From positions 62,001-126,000 of the forward strand of contig CAJNOJ010000016.1 of NCBI GenBank assembly GCA_905250025.1: 64,000 nucleotides of DNA. Direction: 5' to 3'. Shown in pieces: positions 15,021 through 25,836 of this stretch (positions are counted from its first letter, which is position 1; the number at the start of each line of letters is the position of its first letter). Source of the DNA: Adineta ricciae (Eukaryota > Rotifera > Eurotatoria > Adinetida > Adinetidae). The position numbers and the translations under genes are program-made. The notes below the pieces were generated by a model, which searched no databases, had not been told where the DNA came from, and saw only the letters and a program-made list of their open reading frames with translations.

Positions 15021-16409
15021 TTAGATAATAGATTTTGTCGATATATTATCATCACTCATATCACTATCATCGTGAAATTTCAAATAAGGTAACGTGAACC
15101 ACTTCCATAGTTCATTGGGCCAATAATGTAAGTGCAGATTTGCCTGAGGATTTTGATGTTTGATTGTCAAGAAGCCGCAAACAACGATCGCTTCGTTACT
15201 ACTGAACAGAATTAAAACGTGCCAAATGGCATGCAAATAAGGAAAGGATATGGCGAGCCAAAATGAACAAAACATTCGATCACAGATCCAAATTGTAACT
15301 GCAACTACCCACATACCAAAGCAATGGAGCCCAAGGCTTCTGATGCGCGGATTGTCCGAACTAAAACGAACGCTGATTGACATAAATCTTATTACGAGAC
15401 TTATTTTACCGTTTCAGATGTATTATAATAAAGCCAATCGAAGGTAGACCAAGAATCATCAGAGCGAATGCATTGGCATATGGGTAAACAAATGATAAAC
15501 ACGTAATAATAACTGCAAAGATCACACATGTGTACACAAATCGATGTCTAAATACAAACAAGTTGCAATCAACACTATATGCAAAACAAAGAATTTACCG
15601 TTGAACACGAAATGACTGAGGTAAATAAATACTTGGCAGAAACAATGCATAACCAGCCGTCAGTACCCAAAGGATTGATATTTCATCGACCAATTGTCCA
15701 ACCTAGACGGAAATGATTATTCTTTTTTTTCTCTTTCAAACTCTCGTCGATGAACATACGAGACTCAAGGTGGCATGAAAATAAACTGAACCGACACCGA
15801 TGATAATCAACAGAATCCATAAGATCATAATACCATTTGCTACTCGTTTTGAGTACGGTCGAAAGAGAAAGATCATAACTGGTGGTACCAAAAAGAAGAA
15901 TATGTTGGAGATCTTAACGAAAGAAAAAAAAGTTTGTACTGATATTTGCTTTCAATGCCAATCTATTCGAGATGAAAAACAACTCCTTCGTCAAACGAAC
16001 CGACCTATTCGATTATTAAAATAGCAAGCAGGAGAAATGGAAACAAATGAGCATGCATTCATATATGTAAATGTAGAGCAAATTCCAAAAATAGAATTAA
16101 ACGGAAAACAAGACGTCGTGTTACCTTTCAACCGAATGATTTAGTCTGTTAGCCTGCAATATAAATATATTTATAAAAAAAACATTGCTTGAGTGAATTA
16201 AGAAAAAGCCTTTTGTTAGTTTCCTGCTATTCATGCGGGATGGGTAATGACCATTTCGGTTCACTACTTACTGTGTTCCAAAATTCGGCTATGTGATAGC
16301 TAACGACATAGTTTGGTTCACACCAATCGACTTTACTTGAACCAAGTCGAAATGGATTTCCATCGGTAGAAGTCGGATCGAGTTTTGACTGGAATGTGGT
16401 TAAATACAT
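15021..16409 (-). CDS. ACER2: Alkaline ceramidase (ACER family)
   Basis: This enzyme hydrolyses ceramide to sphingosine and fatty acid in Golgi/ER membranes, using zinc and seven membrane helices. The frame begins at 16409; the conserved N-terminal motif is SSKVDWCEPNYVVSYHIAEF, and splicing 16272 to 15912 yields FWNT-ISNIFFFLVPP as in animal ACERs. The active-site region YFHATLS, then QLVDEISILWVL, then ICDRMFCSFW and YLHAIWH carry the expected zinc-ligand His residues and catalytic Asp/Ser. The end WPNELWKWFTLPYL matches the ACER2-type C terminus (WPNEKW.F...PY). Introns at 15912-16272, 15702-15760 and 15599 downward all keep frame. Gene symbol by nearest similarity; ACER1/2/3 cannot be separated with certainty. 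Confidence 0.92.
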
Positions 16410-16642
16410 ATTGAATCTGAAATGAACGGTCGATGAATGAGAAATGATGAGCTAGTAAAGAAGATCGTTTTCGTTTTATTTATCCCATTTTATTTGTTTG
16501 ATGATAATTTTCATAGGAAAAACAAAGCAAAAACAATGAAGCAAAGACATCTTTTGCTATATTGTTATTTAGTTGTTGATTGAATGGGATGAATTTTTCT
16601 GTTCTCCTTTCTTGCGCTTGGTTTTGCTTCTAAACGCTTGAT

Positions 16643-16792
16643 TTATTGAAAACCAGCTCGTCGAGCATATCCCTCCTGTTGTCGATTGTGACCACCACGT
16701 TGATTTCCACCTTGTTGGTTNTTTACCATCGTCATCTTCTCATCTGCTCGATGATTCTCATGACGAACACAGTGAACATGACATGACCTCAT
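16643..16792 (-). CDS. Short Gly/Gln/Arg-rich coding remnant with one N
   Basis: On the minus strand a 50-codon frame runs from an ATG at 16792 to a stop at 16643, and its final 26 residues (NQQGGNQRGGHN then RQQEGYARRAGFQ) look like the disordered tail of an RNA-binding protein. The only ambiguous base in the window (16721) falls inside it and keeps the frame. Upstream I find no continuing exon. It may be the last exon of a gene whose other exons I could not connect, a pseudogene end, or a patch at an assembly joint. No family is recognised. Confidence 0.3.
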   Translation of the reverse strand: MRSCHVHCVRHENHRADEKMTMVXNQQGGNQRGGHNRQQEGYARRAGFQ

Positions 16793-17008
16793 CGATAATC
16801 ACCGATGAATTTCAATCGGATTTCTATTATCTCTGTCCAGTTTCTAATACTACAACCTTTTCAAAGAATGAGCCGAAAACATTCTGTCATGATGTTTAAG
16901 CATCGTTCAGTGCCAGATATATTGTTATATCTATATTTTTATTCGTTTTCTTTCTGTTCATTTTGTTTTGTTACCGAACAAAGTACACAATAAAATGCAA
17001 ATCTTTCA

Positions 17009-17984
17009 TTATTCTTCACTTCCAAGCAGTCGATCAAGTAGATCTAAAAACAAATCGAAATGTCAACCGCACGATTCTGGTCGAAACCTACGTTCAATAT
17101 TGATTTGTTTATGTTCATCATTTAAACCCAATTGAATTAATCCATCGATCTCATCGTCGGTTAACGGTTCACCAAGTGTTCGCATAACTGTTCGGAAATG
17201 TTCGATATCAATGAACCCATGTTGTGTACGATCGAATTTGGCGAATGCTTGACGGAGAACATCGCGATCATTGTTGACCAATGTCCACGATTCATCGAGT
17301 AATTGCAAGAGATCTTCAAATGTTAACTCAAATTTTCCTAAAAAATAAATCTAAATTTTCGACGAGAATCAACAAAGATAAACTTTGAACCATCTTCTTC
17401 CAGTTCACGAATGCGTTTGTTGCAATCAGCTTGAGAAGGATTTCGACCGAAAGCTTGTAACGTTTCCATTAAACGATTGACATGAATAGTTTCGATATTA
17501 GCGTTGTCTTTAAATTGGGAGAATAACTCATACATATCGCCTACAAATAAGAGTTCATACGAACGTCTTTTGAGTAAAGAATAACATACGTAAAGCGTCA
17601 TTGAGTTGCTCAGAAGAATACCCTTCACCGTTATCCTCTTCGTTATCATCGAAGCGTGGTGTTTCTTCTTCAGCCTGGCGAAAATACGAATTAAATCAGT
17701 TCTTCCGAGTTGAATTCCAGAAAATTTGATATACTCACCATTTGTTCGCGCACTTGATTTGAATCCAACTGACAATACGCACGTTGCTAGCTACTTCAAG
17801 GTACTCGCTGTTCTTTTTCTCCTCATTTTTACTTCACTACAATTACACGAGCCACACATTTTCGACGTTTTTGTTCTTAACAATCACATGAGAAGAAAAA
17901 AAAATCGAACGCCATTCTTAAAATAGCATACAGGACCGAGCTGGAACTTACATTTTCTGCAAATATGGATCTGTGGAAATTCAT
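17009..17984 (-). CDS. EF-hand protein, EFCAB2/DRC8-like
   Basis: Spliced exons start at 17984 (MNFHRSIFAEN, donor GTAAGT) and continue through an acidic stretch (AEEETPRFDDNEEDNGEGY), RDMYELFSQFKDNANIETIH, MRTLGEPLTDDEIDGLIQLG and a final LLDRLLGSEE to a stop at 17009-17011. The C-terminal half has the calmodulin-like pattern AFAKFDRTQHGFIDIEHFR followed by a second pair with RTLGEPLTDDEID. The loops lack several of the acidic Ca2+ ligands, so calcium binding is uncertain. The closest match in memory is EFCAB2 (subunit 8 of the ciliary dynein regulatory complex), which would place it in motile cilia, but calmodulin-like or centrin-like proteins are alternatives. The first and third exons are inferred from splice signals. 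Confidence 0.65.
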
Positions 17985-18345
17985 GGGTACTTTCTCTACG
18001 CAAAAATAAATGTCCTTTGATCTCGGAGATAATTCAATAGAAATAATTATCACAATAAACAGAATACTAAGTAAAGAAATTGATTGCTCTATGAATAATA
18101 TTTGCCAGACAGAGCTCAGGCGTTGAAATAGTTATATTAGATTATATCTCCGTATCTGTCTCCCTGAAGACTATCATGCCATTTATCATACTCGAATTCA
18201 AGTATTCCCAGAGATGTACCTACGAAAAAGATCGATGCTGGATTTGCGAGTGTTTTTATATAGAAACAATTTTCAAAGGAAAAGAGAATGTTGAAGAATA
18301 AAGAATAGCAACTTTATCTTAGTATTTCTCAATACATATTACAAA
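17985..18345. other. Intergenic
   Basis: Upstream flank of the EF-hand gene and 3' flank of the multidomain RNA-processing gene, both on the minus strand. No gene seen. Confidence 0.5.
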
Positions 18346-21300
18346 TTATTTATTTCTTGTTCTTGGTGGTTTCGGTTGCATTCGTTCCATTTTCCAATCA
18401 TGTGCTGATATCAACTTGTGTGATATTGTCATTGTGTCCTTGCGATTTGGATAGGCATCGAATTGTTCGAGAAATCTTTTCAGGCAGTAGTGAAAATTTC
18501 GTTGAATGTCTAGTGAAACTTCATCAAGCGGAAAACCAATTGAATATATAGCTTGATTCTTTTCCGTTCCGTATTCGATGCGATTTTGAGTTTGAAATGT
18601 CAAATGACATTTGCTTTCACATTCATTGAGAAAAAAAGCTAATCGTGACTTCGCCCAGCCGATCCATTCGTCGAGTTCATTCGTATTCGCACCGGACAAT
18701 GTCAGTTGTAACAGTGTCTTGACTTTTTCATTTGGAAATTCATTGCTCAGTTGAAGTATGTGTGAGAGCGCTTTTAATTTATCTTCCACAGTAATAGTAT
18801 TAATTGAATTGAGTAGACTTAAGACACGTTGAAAACCCTGCACAATAAGATCACGAGTTGAGTGCATGGTAGCACGAGCTGTGTTGTTGTACGGCGGTCT
18901 TGGAGAAATGATTCTCATTGCTCCACGATTCTGTACTGATGGTTTATTCGCAGAAGTTGGCTGTTGAGATGATTTGGAATGTAAACGAAGTTCTTGTGCT
19001 GACCAGTTGAATTGTGCATAAGTGGAAAAGAATTTGTAGACTAAATTAAAGAAATCATCAATGGAAAAGTTTTCGATCGATGAAAGCGAATTGATCGGCG
19101 ATAGGGACGAATGGCAAATGTGTGCAACAAGAGTGGCCCATGAGAAACCACCCAGGTAGGCATAAACTTGCCCATATAATCCAACATGTTGCGCCCAGGT
19201 GCGAACAAACGATAGAAGATGTTGGAAGATAGGCGGAGAACGCGCATGAATGAGAAGATGCTCCATTTCGTCAATCTAAATCAAAGCAAAAAAATTGTAA
19301 GCAATGAAAAAACTAATCATCAAGTAGTAGTTCAATTAACATGTATAACAGTAATTTTCAACTTACACCATGTACAGAATCTTGCGCGTTTGAATTATCC
19401 TCGAATTTGGATTCGTCTGAGGACGTTTTGATTGTTTTAATTTGCACGAAGATTTCCACTTTAGTTTGATCAGAGAATAGAATGTACATGAGAGGATACA
19501 AAGCTTGAACCTTTCGACACCATAAAATTTCGTCCTTGAACTCGGAATTGATTCGTGTTTCCAATAATTCAACCACGTAATTATTCAGTGCAGTTGAATC
19601 ATTCTTTAGCTTCAATAATTGGCCGTCCAAATTTGTTCGCTGTTCATTCGTCTCTACTTCATGTAATAGAAACACTGTATCAACATCTTCTCCCTTTACA
19701 CCCTATAATTAGAATAGAGTGTGTTCAAAACAGCTTCCCTTCTCCTGAAACTCAGCTTTACTTACAATCCGAAAACTGCCGTACGGAAGGAAACGATGGG
19801 TGAAACAATGTAACGTGTCTTTGTTGAATATTTCAGCAAAACATGTTCGCAACTTGCTGAATTTATCTTGTTTTTGTTGGTATAATTGTGAACTTTCGTA
19901 AAGGTCCATCTGTTGAAAGAATTGATGTAGCTGTTGCTGTTGTTGCTTTTGAGAATATAATGGTGGAAGAACAGGACCCAAAGGTAGTTGATAGGCGATA
20001 TGAAAGGGAGTTGTGTCATTGTCATGTGGTCTTTGTAGAACGTATAGATGTTGAACAGGAAAGGTAAACGGTTTTTCTAGAGCTAGAACGAAACGCATTT
20101 TTTTCAAGCATAGTACTAGTTGTCAAATGAAGCCGGTGAGAGACGTGGCACACTCTTAGCAAATAAGAAATTTACTTACTGAGGTTCGGCATTGCTTGTA
20201 GACGTTTTTCTGTACTATCGAATTGCGCTATGGTCATATGTGGCGTATAGGGATTTCGTTTATTTGTGCAGCATTGTGGGAACAATTCTTTCACTTGTTC
20301 ATACACTGCTTTCAATTTGCTCGTCGAGTCTTCTGTAATCTTCATATAGCATACGTTGTTCTCCACAAATGTTGCAATTTCATTTACTTCACTGTCGAAT
20401 GCTTCACATTCACACAGTGTCATTCGTAACGGCAATAGAATATTCTCCTCATCATCTTCACATCCATTTAAATCAAAAAATGGCCACAATATATTCACAT
20501 GTGCTGGCCAGCGATCAAACGATGGATCGTACTCTGCACGATACTTGTCAATCATCGGCCAATGTTCCGTGCTGGGAATCATGACAAACGCTGACCGATG
20601 GCTAATGGATCGGGTATGAAAATTAATGATCAATTGAAGAGCATAATGATCAGAAAGATTGACTCGTTTTCCGCTGTCATCATCGACTGCAATCGTGTCC
20701 GTACCAATCATGTTCAGATGTTCAACTGAATAATACAGATTATTTAGAGTATGAACAAGACATCGGTCAAAGCGACGATTGATCTGTGTACGTGACATGA
20801 TTTCTGCACACATATTTTTCGATGGATCGTACGTGAATCCTGGATTCTAGATTCGTACAAGACAAGAAATGAAATGAATGAGAGCGAATATGAATGTCTC
20901 TTACTTGTTCGAGATCGTACACTTTTTTCCAGAGATCATGAACACTAGACTCGTATTTTTCGAGTAAATTTTGTTCTTTCAAATCAAAATCACCGAAATT
21001 AAAATCTCCTACTAGCATATAATTTTGTGTATTTAGCCGAGTGAAGAGACTCTCCAGTGTTCGACATCGTTTTTCGTCTGCATTTCGAGATCGATTGCTG
21101 TGGAGATGAAGATTGACAATATCGATGGTTACTTTAGTATTTAACCCGAATCGTGCAACGATAATTTCCTTTGTTGATTTTTGCATCGTGCTTGTTGTTG
21201 TTGTTGCTGCTGCTTGTTCATTTGAAGACTCAAGCGGTATGATAGAGAGTGCACGTGGCTGAAAGTTCTTCATCAACATCAGTTGCCCATAGCTTTTGGT

Positions 21301-22630
21301 TTGTTCACTGGTGATGATATCTTTCATGATGATAATGTAATAGTTATTCTTTTGAAGCCACATTTCGTTGAGAAGAAGTTTGAGAAAAGGTTGGGTAACC
21401 TCTTGTAGACAGATCAGATCGGGTAACAATGATTGAAGAGTATGAAGTATAGCACGATATCGTTGTGGAGTAAAGATCAACTCTGGATGGTGATAATCGA
21501 AAAGAATATTCCAGGTGAGGCAGTGAAGTGGTTGCGGGAGAAGCGAGTTATTTGTGGAGGGGATTTTGACATCATCTGATGCTAATGATGTATGTGGAAG
21601 ATGAACCCATTGTTCGAGAGAGTTATCAAAATAATACAATCCTTGAGTTGTTGGTATACCTTGGCCCACATCTACGATATATCAAACAATTCAATAATAT
21701 AGTGAAAATAAGCAATGTTGTCTGTTTCTTCAGAGTGCGCAGTCAAGTATTCGAAACGTCATTCATGAAATCATCGGTCTACACAATCGATTCTGTGACG
21801 TTTATGTCATTGTATGACTGACTGGCGCATAAAAAACTGAAAATCTACTTTCCGTACCATTTAATATTATTTCTTGCTGTTCACTTCCAGTTAGTACATC
21901 TAGCTTTTTCGTTCTGTCCCATACTGTACGGCCACCAATTTTGAAATGTCGAATGCGATGCATTGGTACACCATACTGTAAATATCATTCGTTCACGATA
22001 TTACCAGTAAAATTTTTATCTTACCCGATCATCATGAACTTTCTTGAAGTCGTTAAATGCAATTTCATGTATGCCAGTAAAACGATCTTCATATCCAATC
22101 ACAACTTGCGATCGGTCGATCGATTTATCGTGAAGAATACGACTGAATATCAAATCACCTCCTCGAAATTTGTTTGATGACGAAAGGTCTTCTGCTACTG
22201 CAGTTGTATTTTCATTTTTTCTGTTCTTCTGCTTGTTTTTCTGATTGTTTACTCTCAATTCTAACAACTGATCTTGGACTAGTTGAATAATTGATCGTAA
22301 AGAAGTGGTTTGGTTGGATTGACGAAGAGTTTCATCAAAGTATTTTCGAAGATTTGCCCATTGGTCTTGATTTAGTGGACATTTATTTGAGGCTTTACCG
22401 ATCCGTAAATCATGTAGATTATTGATTGTTAACGATTGATTGAAAACTTGTAGTGAATCGAAGAAGAAACTGATCTGAATATCTTGATCAAGTTTTATTC
22501 TAACTTGTTCAAAGTCGCCAGATGGTTGAATTTGAAGATGATCATCAGATGGTAAGATCGAACGAAGGGAATTGAGTTCGTCCAAAAATGTCGACGCAGT
22601 GTCGCTTGTAGTATCAGTATTTTCTCCCAT
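18346..22630 (-). CDS. Multidomain RNA end-processing protein: MJ1316 + EEP + 2H phosphoesterase + poly(A)-polymerase-like NTase
   Basis: Seven exons (22025-22630, 21858-21975, 20905-21671, 20180-20846, 19766-20115, 19367-19702, 18346-19275) sum to 3774 nt, 1257 residues, with consistent phases. Residues about 158-242 are an MJ1316 (PF04457, RNA cyclic group end recognition) domain: GGDLIFSRI, VVIGYEDRFTG, VPMHRIRHFKIGGRTVWDR. About 290-580 is an EEP nuclease/phosphatase with LTWNIL, ICLQEVT, NLHLHS, VGDFNFGD and SDHYAL. About 587-755 is a 2H phosphoesterase with PAHVNILWPFF and TPHMTIAQF. About 780-1257 is a poly(A)-polymerase-like transferase with LPYGSFRIGVKGEDVDTV and the helical GLYGQVYAYLGGFSWATLVA. 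MJ1316 plus 2H also occur in animal LENG9. The inferred job is recognising, trimming and re-extending RNA ends carrying cyclic or phosphate groups, probably in the cytosol or nucleus (no signal peptide). Start chosen at MGENTDTTSD. The substrate is unknown. Confidence 0.85.
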
Positions 22631-24281
22631 TGGACTTAAAAAGTTGGCTATTTTATTTGCTCTAGAATCTTTTTGTCCCTCGAGAAAGGTGACAGCGAAT
22701 GGTGTGTACACGTTTAATTCTCTTTTTATAAGGCAAATGAAAAATGCACGCGTAATTGCACAAGTACATTTCGCAATAACGATGCAAGCGTGTATTGCCT
22801 GTTTGTGATGACTCAAGTATAATGACAAACAGTATAATCAGTGTAGGTGTCACTGTACGATAAGTCGTACGATGAAAACATATCCATGCACACTCATTCA
22901 AATAGCATATTTCATAACTTTTTCGAAAAGCGATGAGCAAAATTTACGCACAATTCATCTCACCAGTACTTCTAAATATATTACTGCCATTTTTATAAGA
23001 AAGATGAAAGAAATACATGTAGCTGCACTAATGGCACATCATATCAGCTACGTAACTCATATGCTGTACTTTATTCAGTTCAAGAATAGGATCGGCAAAA
23101 ATGCTACAACTAGTATCATTCTGTTGATAATCCAGATAAGACAATATCTGTTTTTTTTTGTGATTTAGGACGTTACTTAGATGTGCAAAACAAACGAAGT
23201 TCAATGATAGACAGTTCTATTATAACGACGATGCTTTTATTTGCATCACTTCAAACAATTGTGTATATCGAAGTCCGAAAAAAAAGAACATCGTAGTAGA
23301 CACGCGTTTCTTCTGTAGTACTAAATGACGTAGATATACACATATACATTTAGCAACTACTATGTTCGTTTAAAGGATAATATTCTCTTATAATAGGACT
23401 GAATAATTATGTAGCATAACACTATTATAGCTCCTCTTGAGGAAAAAAGGAGCTTCATTTCGGCTCGTCCCATAACTTAGTTAGAGGTGCGTAATATTTG
23501 TCAACAAGCGTTGTCTTTTTTAAATGAGTGCGTCAGTATCTGCTGACGACAGAGAGGGAAAAGAACTGCGCATACATGCATAATACTTTCCCATGCTCAT
23601 TTTGAATTTTGCGTATATAGAAATCTTTGTTTGGGAACGTAAGGAGACCTATTCGATTGACATGTATATATCGAGGTAGTTCTTATTTTGTTATTCATGG
23701 AAGACATCCGTTCTTTTGTTCTTAGAAAACGTTCGCTATCGTCACTTATTCACATAGTTTAAATTGATAAATAATATTAAGGTATTATAGCAATCCTTTT
23801 TCTTCACTATCAATTGAATCCAATAGCTTTGCCGTCAATATCGTGGTTGACTCTATTAATAAGTCGACAAATGACTTCAAACTCATTAAAAGGCAATAGT
23901 GAACAACTTGCTAATCATTACACTTAAGCACATTTGAGCTTTATTTTAGCACGTTGTTCCATCCGTCTATAAATAGTCAAACATCCATTTTTTTTAATAC
24001 AAAACTTTCGAATTATGAAATAAACGGAATAGTCTGATGAGAGTATCATTTAGAAAACAGATTGCCTTCATTCGTCCGTCGACCCTCTATTTATATTTTT
24101 TATATAAAGATAGTTGAACAACGAACGCATTGCATCACGAAACTCGACATCGAGATATGAGCACGCAAATAAGATGTGTTTAACAAGTCATTTTTCTAGT
24201 TGCTCTTTGCTCTGTTAAGTATATAATATAACTCATAATTTGACATTCATATAAGAAAAAAAAGAGACGAATAGAACATCA
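22631..24281. other. Intergenic, upstream of the RNA end-processing gene
   Basis: A long A+T-rich stretch. The minus-strand frame continues open upstream of 22630 but the extra residues look non-coding. The plus-strand frame 22872-23168 lacks a recognisable domain. Nothing else is seen. Confidence 0.45.
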
Positions 24282-24619
24282 ATGTCTTTCGTGCTTAAAA
24301 CTTCTAGTTAGACGTCGACGAGCATTCTGTCTATCATTCTTTAGATTGGCAATCAATTCTTTCCGATAATCGTCAACCAATGGTAGATATGAAAACAGAT
24401 TATTTCATATAACTTTCTAATGTCCTTTAATGAATTTTATTTCAGTCAAATCATAATTGCTACTCACATCGTTCCTCGCTCGTAAATACTGGTATATTCT
24501 CTTCTCAGATAATGAACATATTGTTTTTCTATCAACATATTCGTATTTCTAGATCGTCCAGAATCTGCAACGGCTCCGTTTCGAATATCTCCACCAGTCG
24601 TTTTTTTCCATGATGGCAT
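24282..24619 (-). pseudogene. Coding-like but broken minus-strand gene of unknown function
   Basis: An ATG at 24619 opens MPSWKKTTGGDIRNGAVADS and continues with EKQYVHYLRREYTSIYERGT to a GTGAGT donor near 24469. Downstream, another frame reads SYLPLVDDYRKELIANLK and then NARRRLTRSFKHERH to a stop at 24282. Both parts look like genuine protein, but the only AG acceptor between them (about 24416) leads into the wrong frame, where a stop comes soon; in the frame needed, a TGA interrupts. So either a frameshift has occurred (real or assembly error) or an unusual splice site is used. No family is recognised. The 5' end overlaps the plus-strand gene described next. Confidence 0.35.
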
Positions 24620-25012
24620 CACAACCAGTGAAATCGATCTACGCATTATGGATGCACAACGGCGTGCGCGTGCAATCGCAACAGCTCCACGACGAAATCG
24701 ATATGATGATAAAGACGACGATGATGATGCTCATAGTTCAAACAAAAGTAAATCATTCATATTCGTCTGAACTGTCTTCATACATTTTTCTGTTCATTAG
24801 CGCTGTTCGGCTTTAGTAAAACACCGGCTGTTCCAATCCTCCATCAGCCTTTGGCTTCCCAAGCTCAATCCCTGCCTCAAACGCAATCGGGCATGAATCT
24901 GATACCAAGTCCTCGTGCTATTCCACCAGCTCGAGAAGATAGTGACGAACTCGATTATCTCTTCAGTATTACGTCACGTCGAAATCGATGTTCGTCTGGA
25001 CCATTACCTTAA
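24553..25012 (+). CDS. Hypothetical disordered protein (two exons)
   Basis: Exon 24553-24747 follows a good acceptor (TATTTCTAG) and exon 24801-25012 follows TTCATTAG; the junction keeps frame. The product has an Arg/Asp-rich region (MDAQRRARAIATAPRRN, then YDDKDDDDDAHSSNK), a Pro/Gln-rich middle and a C terminus EDSDELDYLFSITSRRNR. An internal ATG at 24648 could be the real start, which would make it a divergent neighbour of the minus-strand gene; otherwise an unseen 5' exon lies upstream. It has no recognisable domain. An AATAAA at 25135 is a plausible poly(A) signal. Confidence 0.45.
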
Positions 25013-25836
25013 GTATTCAACGAACAACAAACATACACAATAGACTTCGATGAATACAACTTTATATGTTATCGATTTGTACTTATGTATATATTCATGT
25101 TTCTGTACAGTCTTGTAAAATATTTTTCTTCAGAAATAAAAAAAAAGTAGAAAACCGATCTTAAATTGAACTCATATGCATGAACGAAATAGTGTGTAGA
25201 AGATTGTCGAATTGACTGTGTTGGGATCTATAGCGTAGGCGTAGACGGGCGTCGTCCCTCTTCAAAGTTCACGAGAAATTATGTTGATTTTGAGGCAGAC
25301 ATTTTCTGCATCAGTACTTATTATTTCTTATTGCAGAGAAAAACTTGTCGACATGTTAAACAAGACTCAATTATCCCAAGTTAAATGCTATCTATATCCT
25401 CTAAACTTAAGTCATAGCATCTACAGAGTTAGATTAACAATGAATGATACTCTTGGTTCGTTCTAATATAAGTCATATCCAAAAGATATTGTCGTGGATT
25501 CCTATCATGAAAATACTTGACATTTATGGATACTTAACAATGACTTTGGATTGCGATCAATGCAAAATTTTTATAACTTTTTACTTTGCATTCGCTATAC
25601 TTTCCATTATAAACGAACTTTTACCACAACACCTTCTTATCATTCAAATAATCACCTGTTCTGTAATGGTTACAGTCAAATTTTATGGCAACTATGATAA
25701 ATCAAGTGATACATTCCTAGATCATAAAAGAGGTCACATTTAGAAGTTATTGAAGTATTTGTGGTCAAATATTTTATTCGATTAATTTTGATTATGTCGG
25801 AATTTTTCTATAAGAATGAGTATCAATATATCTTAT
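25013..25836. other. Intergenic with uncertain open frames
   Basis: Two overlapping plus-strand frames (25281-25466, 25444-25743) give hydrophobic peptides with no family resemblance and no splice context. They are not called as genes. The rest is 3' flank of the flanking genes. Confidence 0.45.

Noticed and set aside
16130-16161. A 29-nt exon in the ceramidase gene between two plausible splice sites
   Set aside because: It breaks the reading phase. Direct splicing 16272 to 15912 gives the exact ceramidase sequence FWNT-ISNIFFF, so the small exon is not used in the main form.
25281-25743. Two overlapping hydrophobic plus-strand frames
   Set aside because: No family match and the frames conflict. 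I considered a transposon fragment but saw no reverse transcriptase, transposase or terminal repeats.
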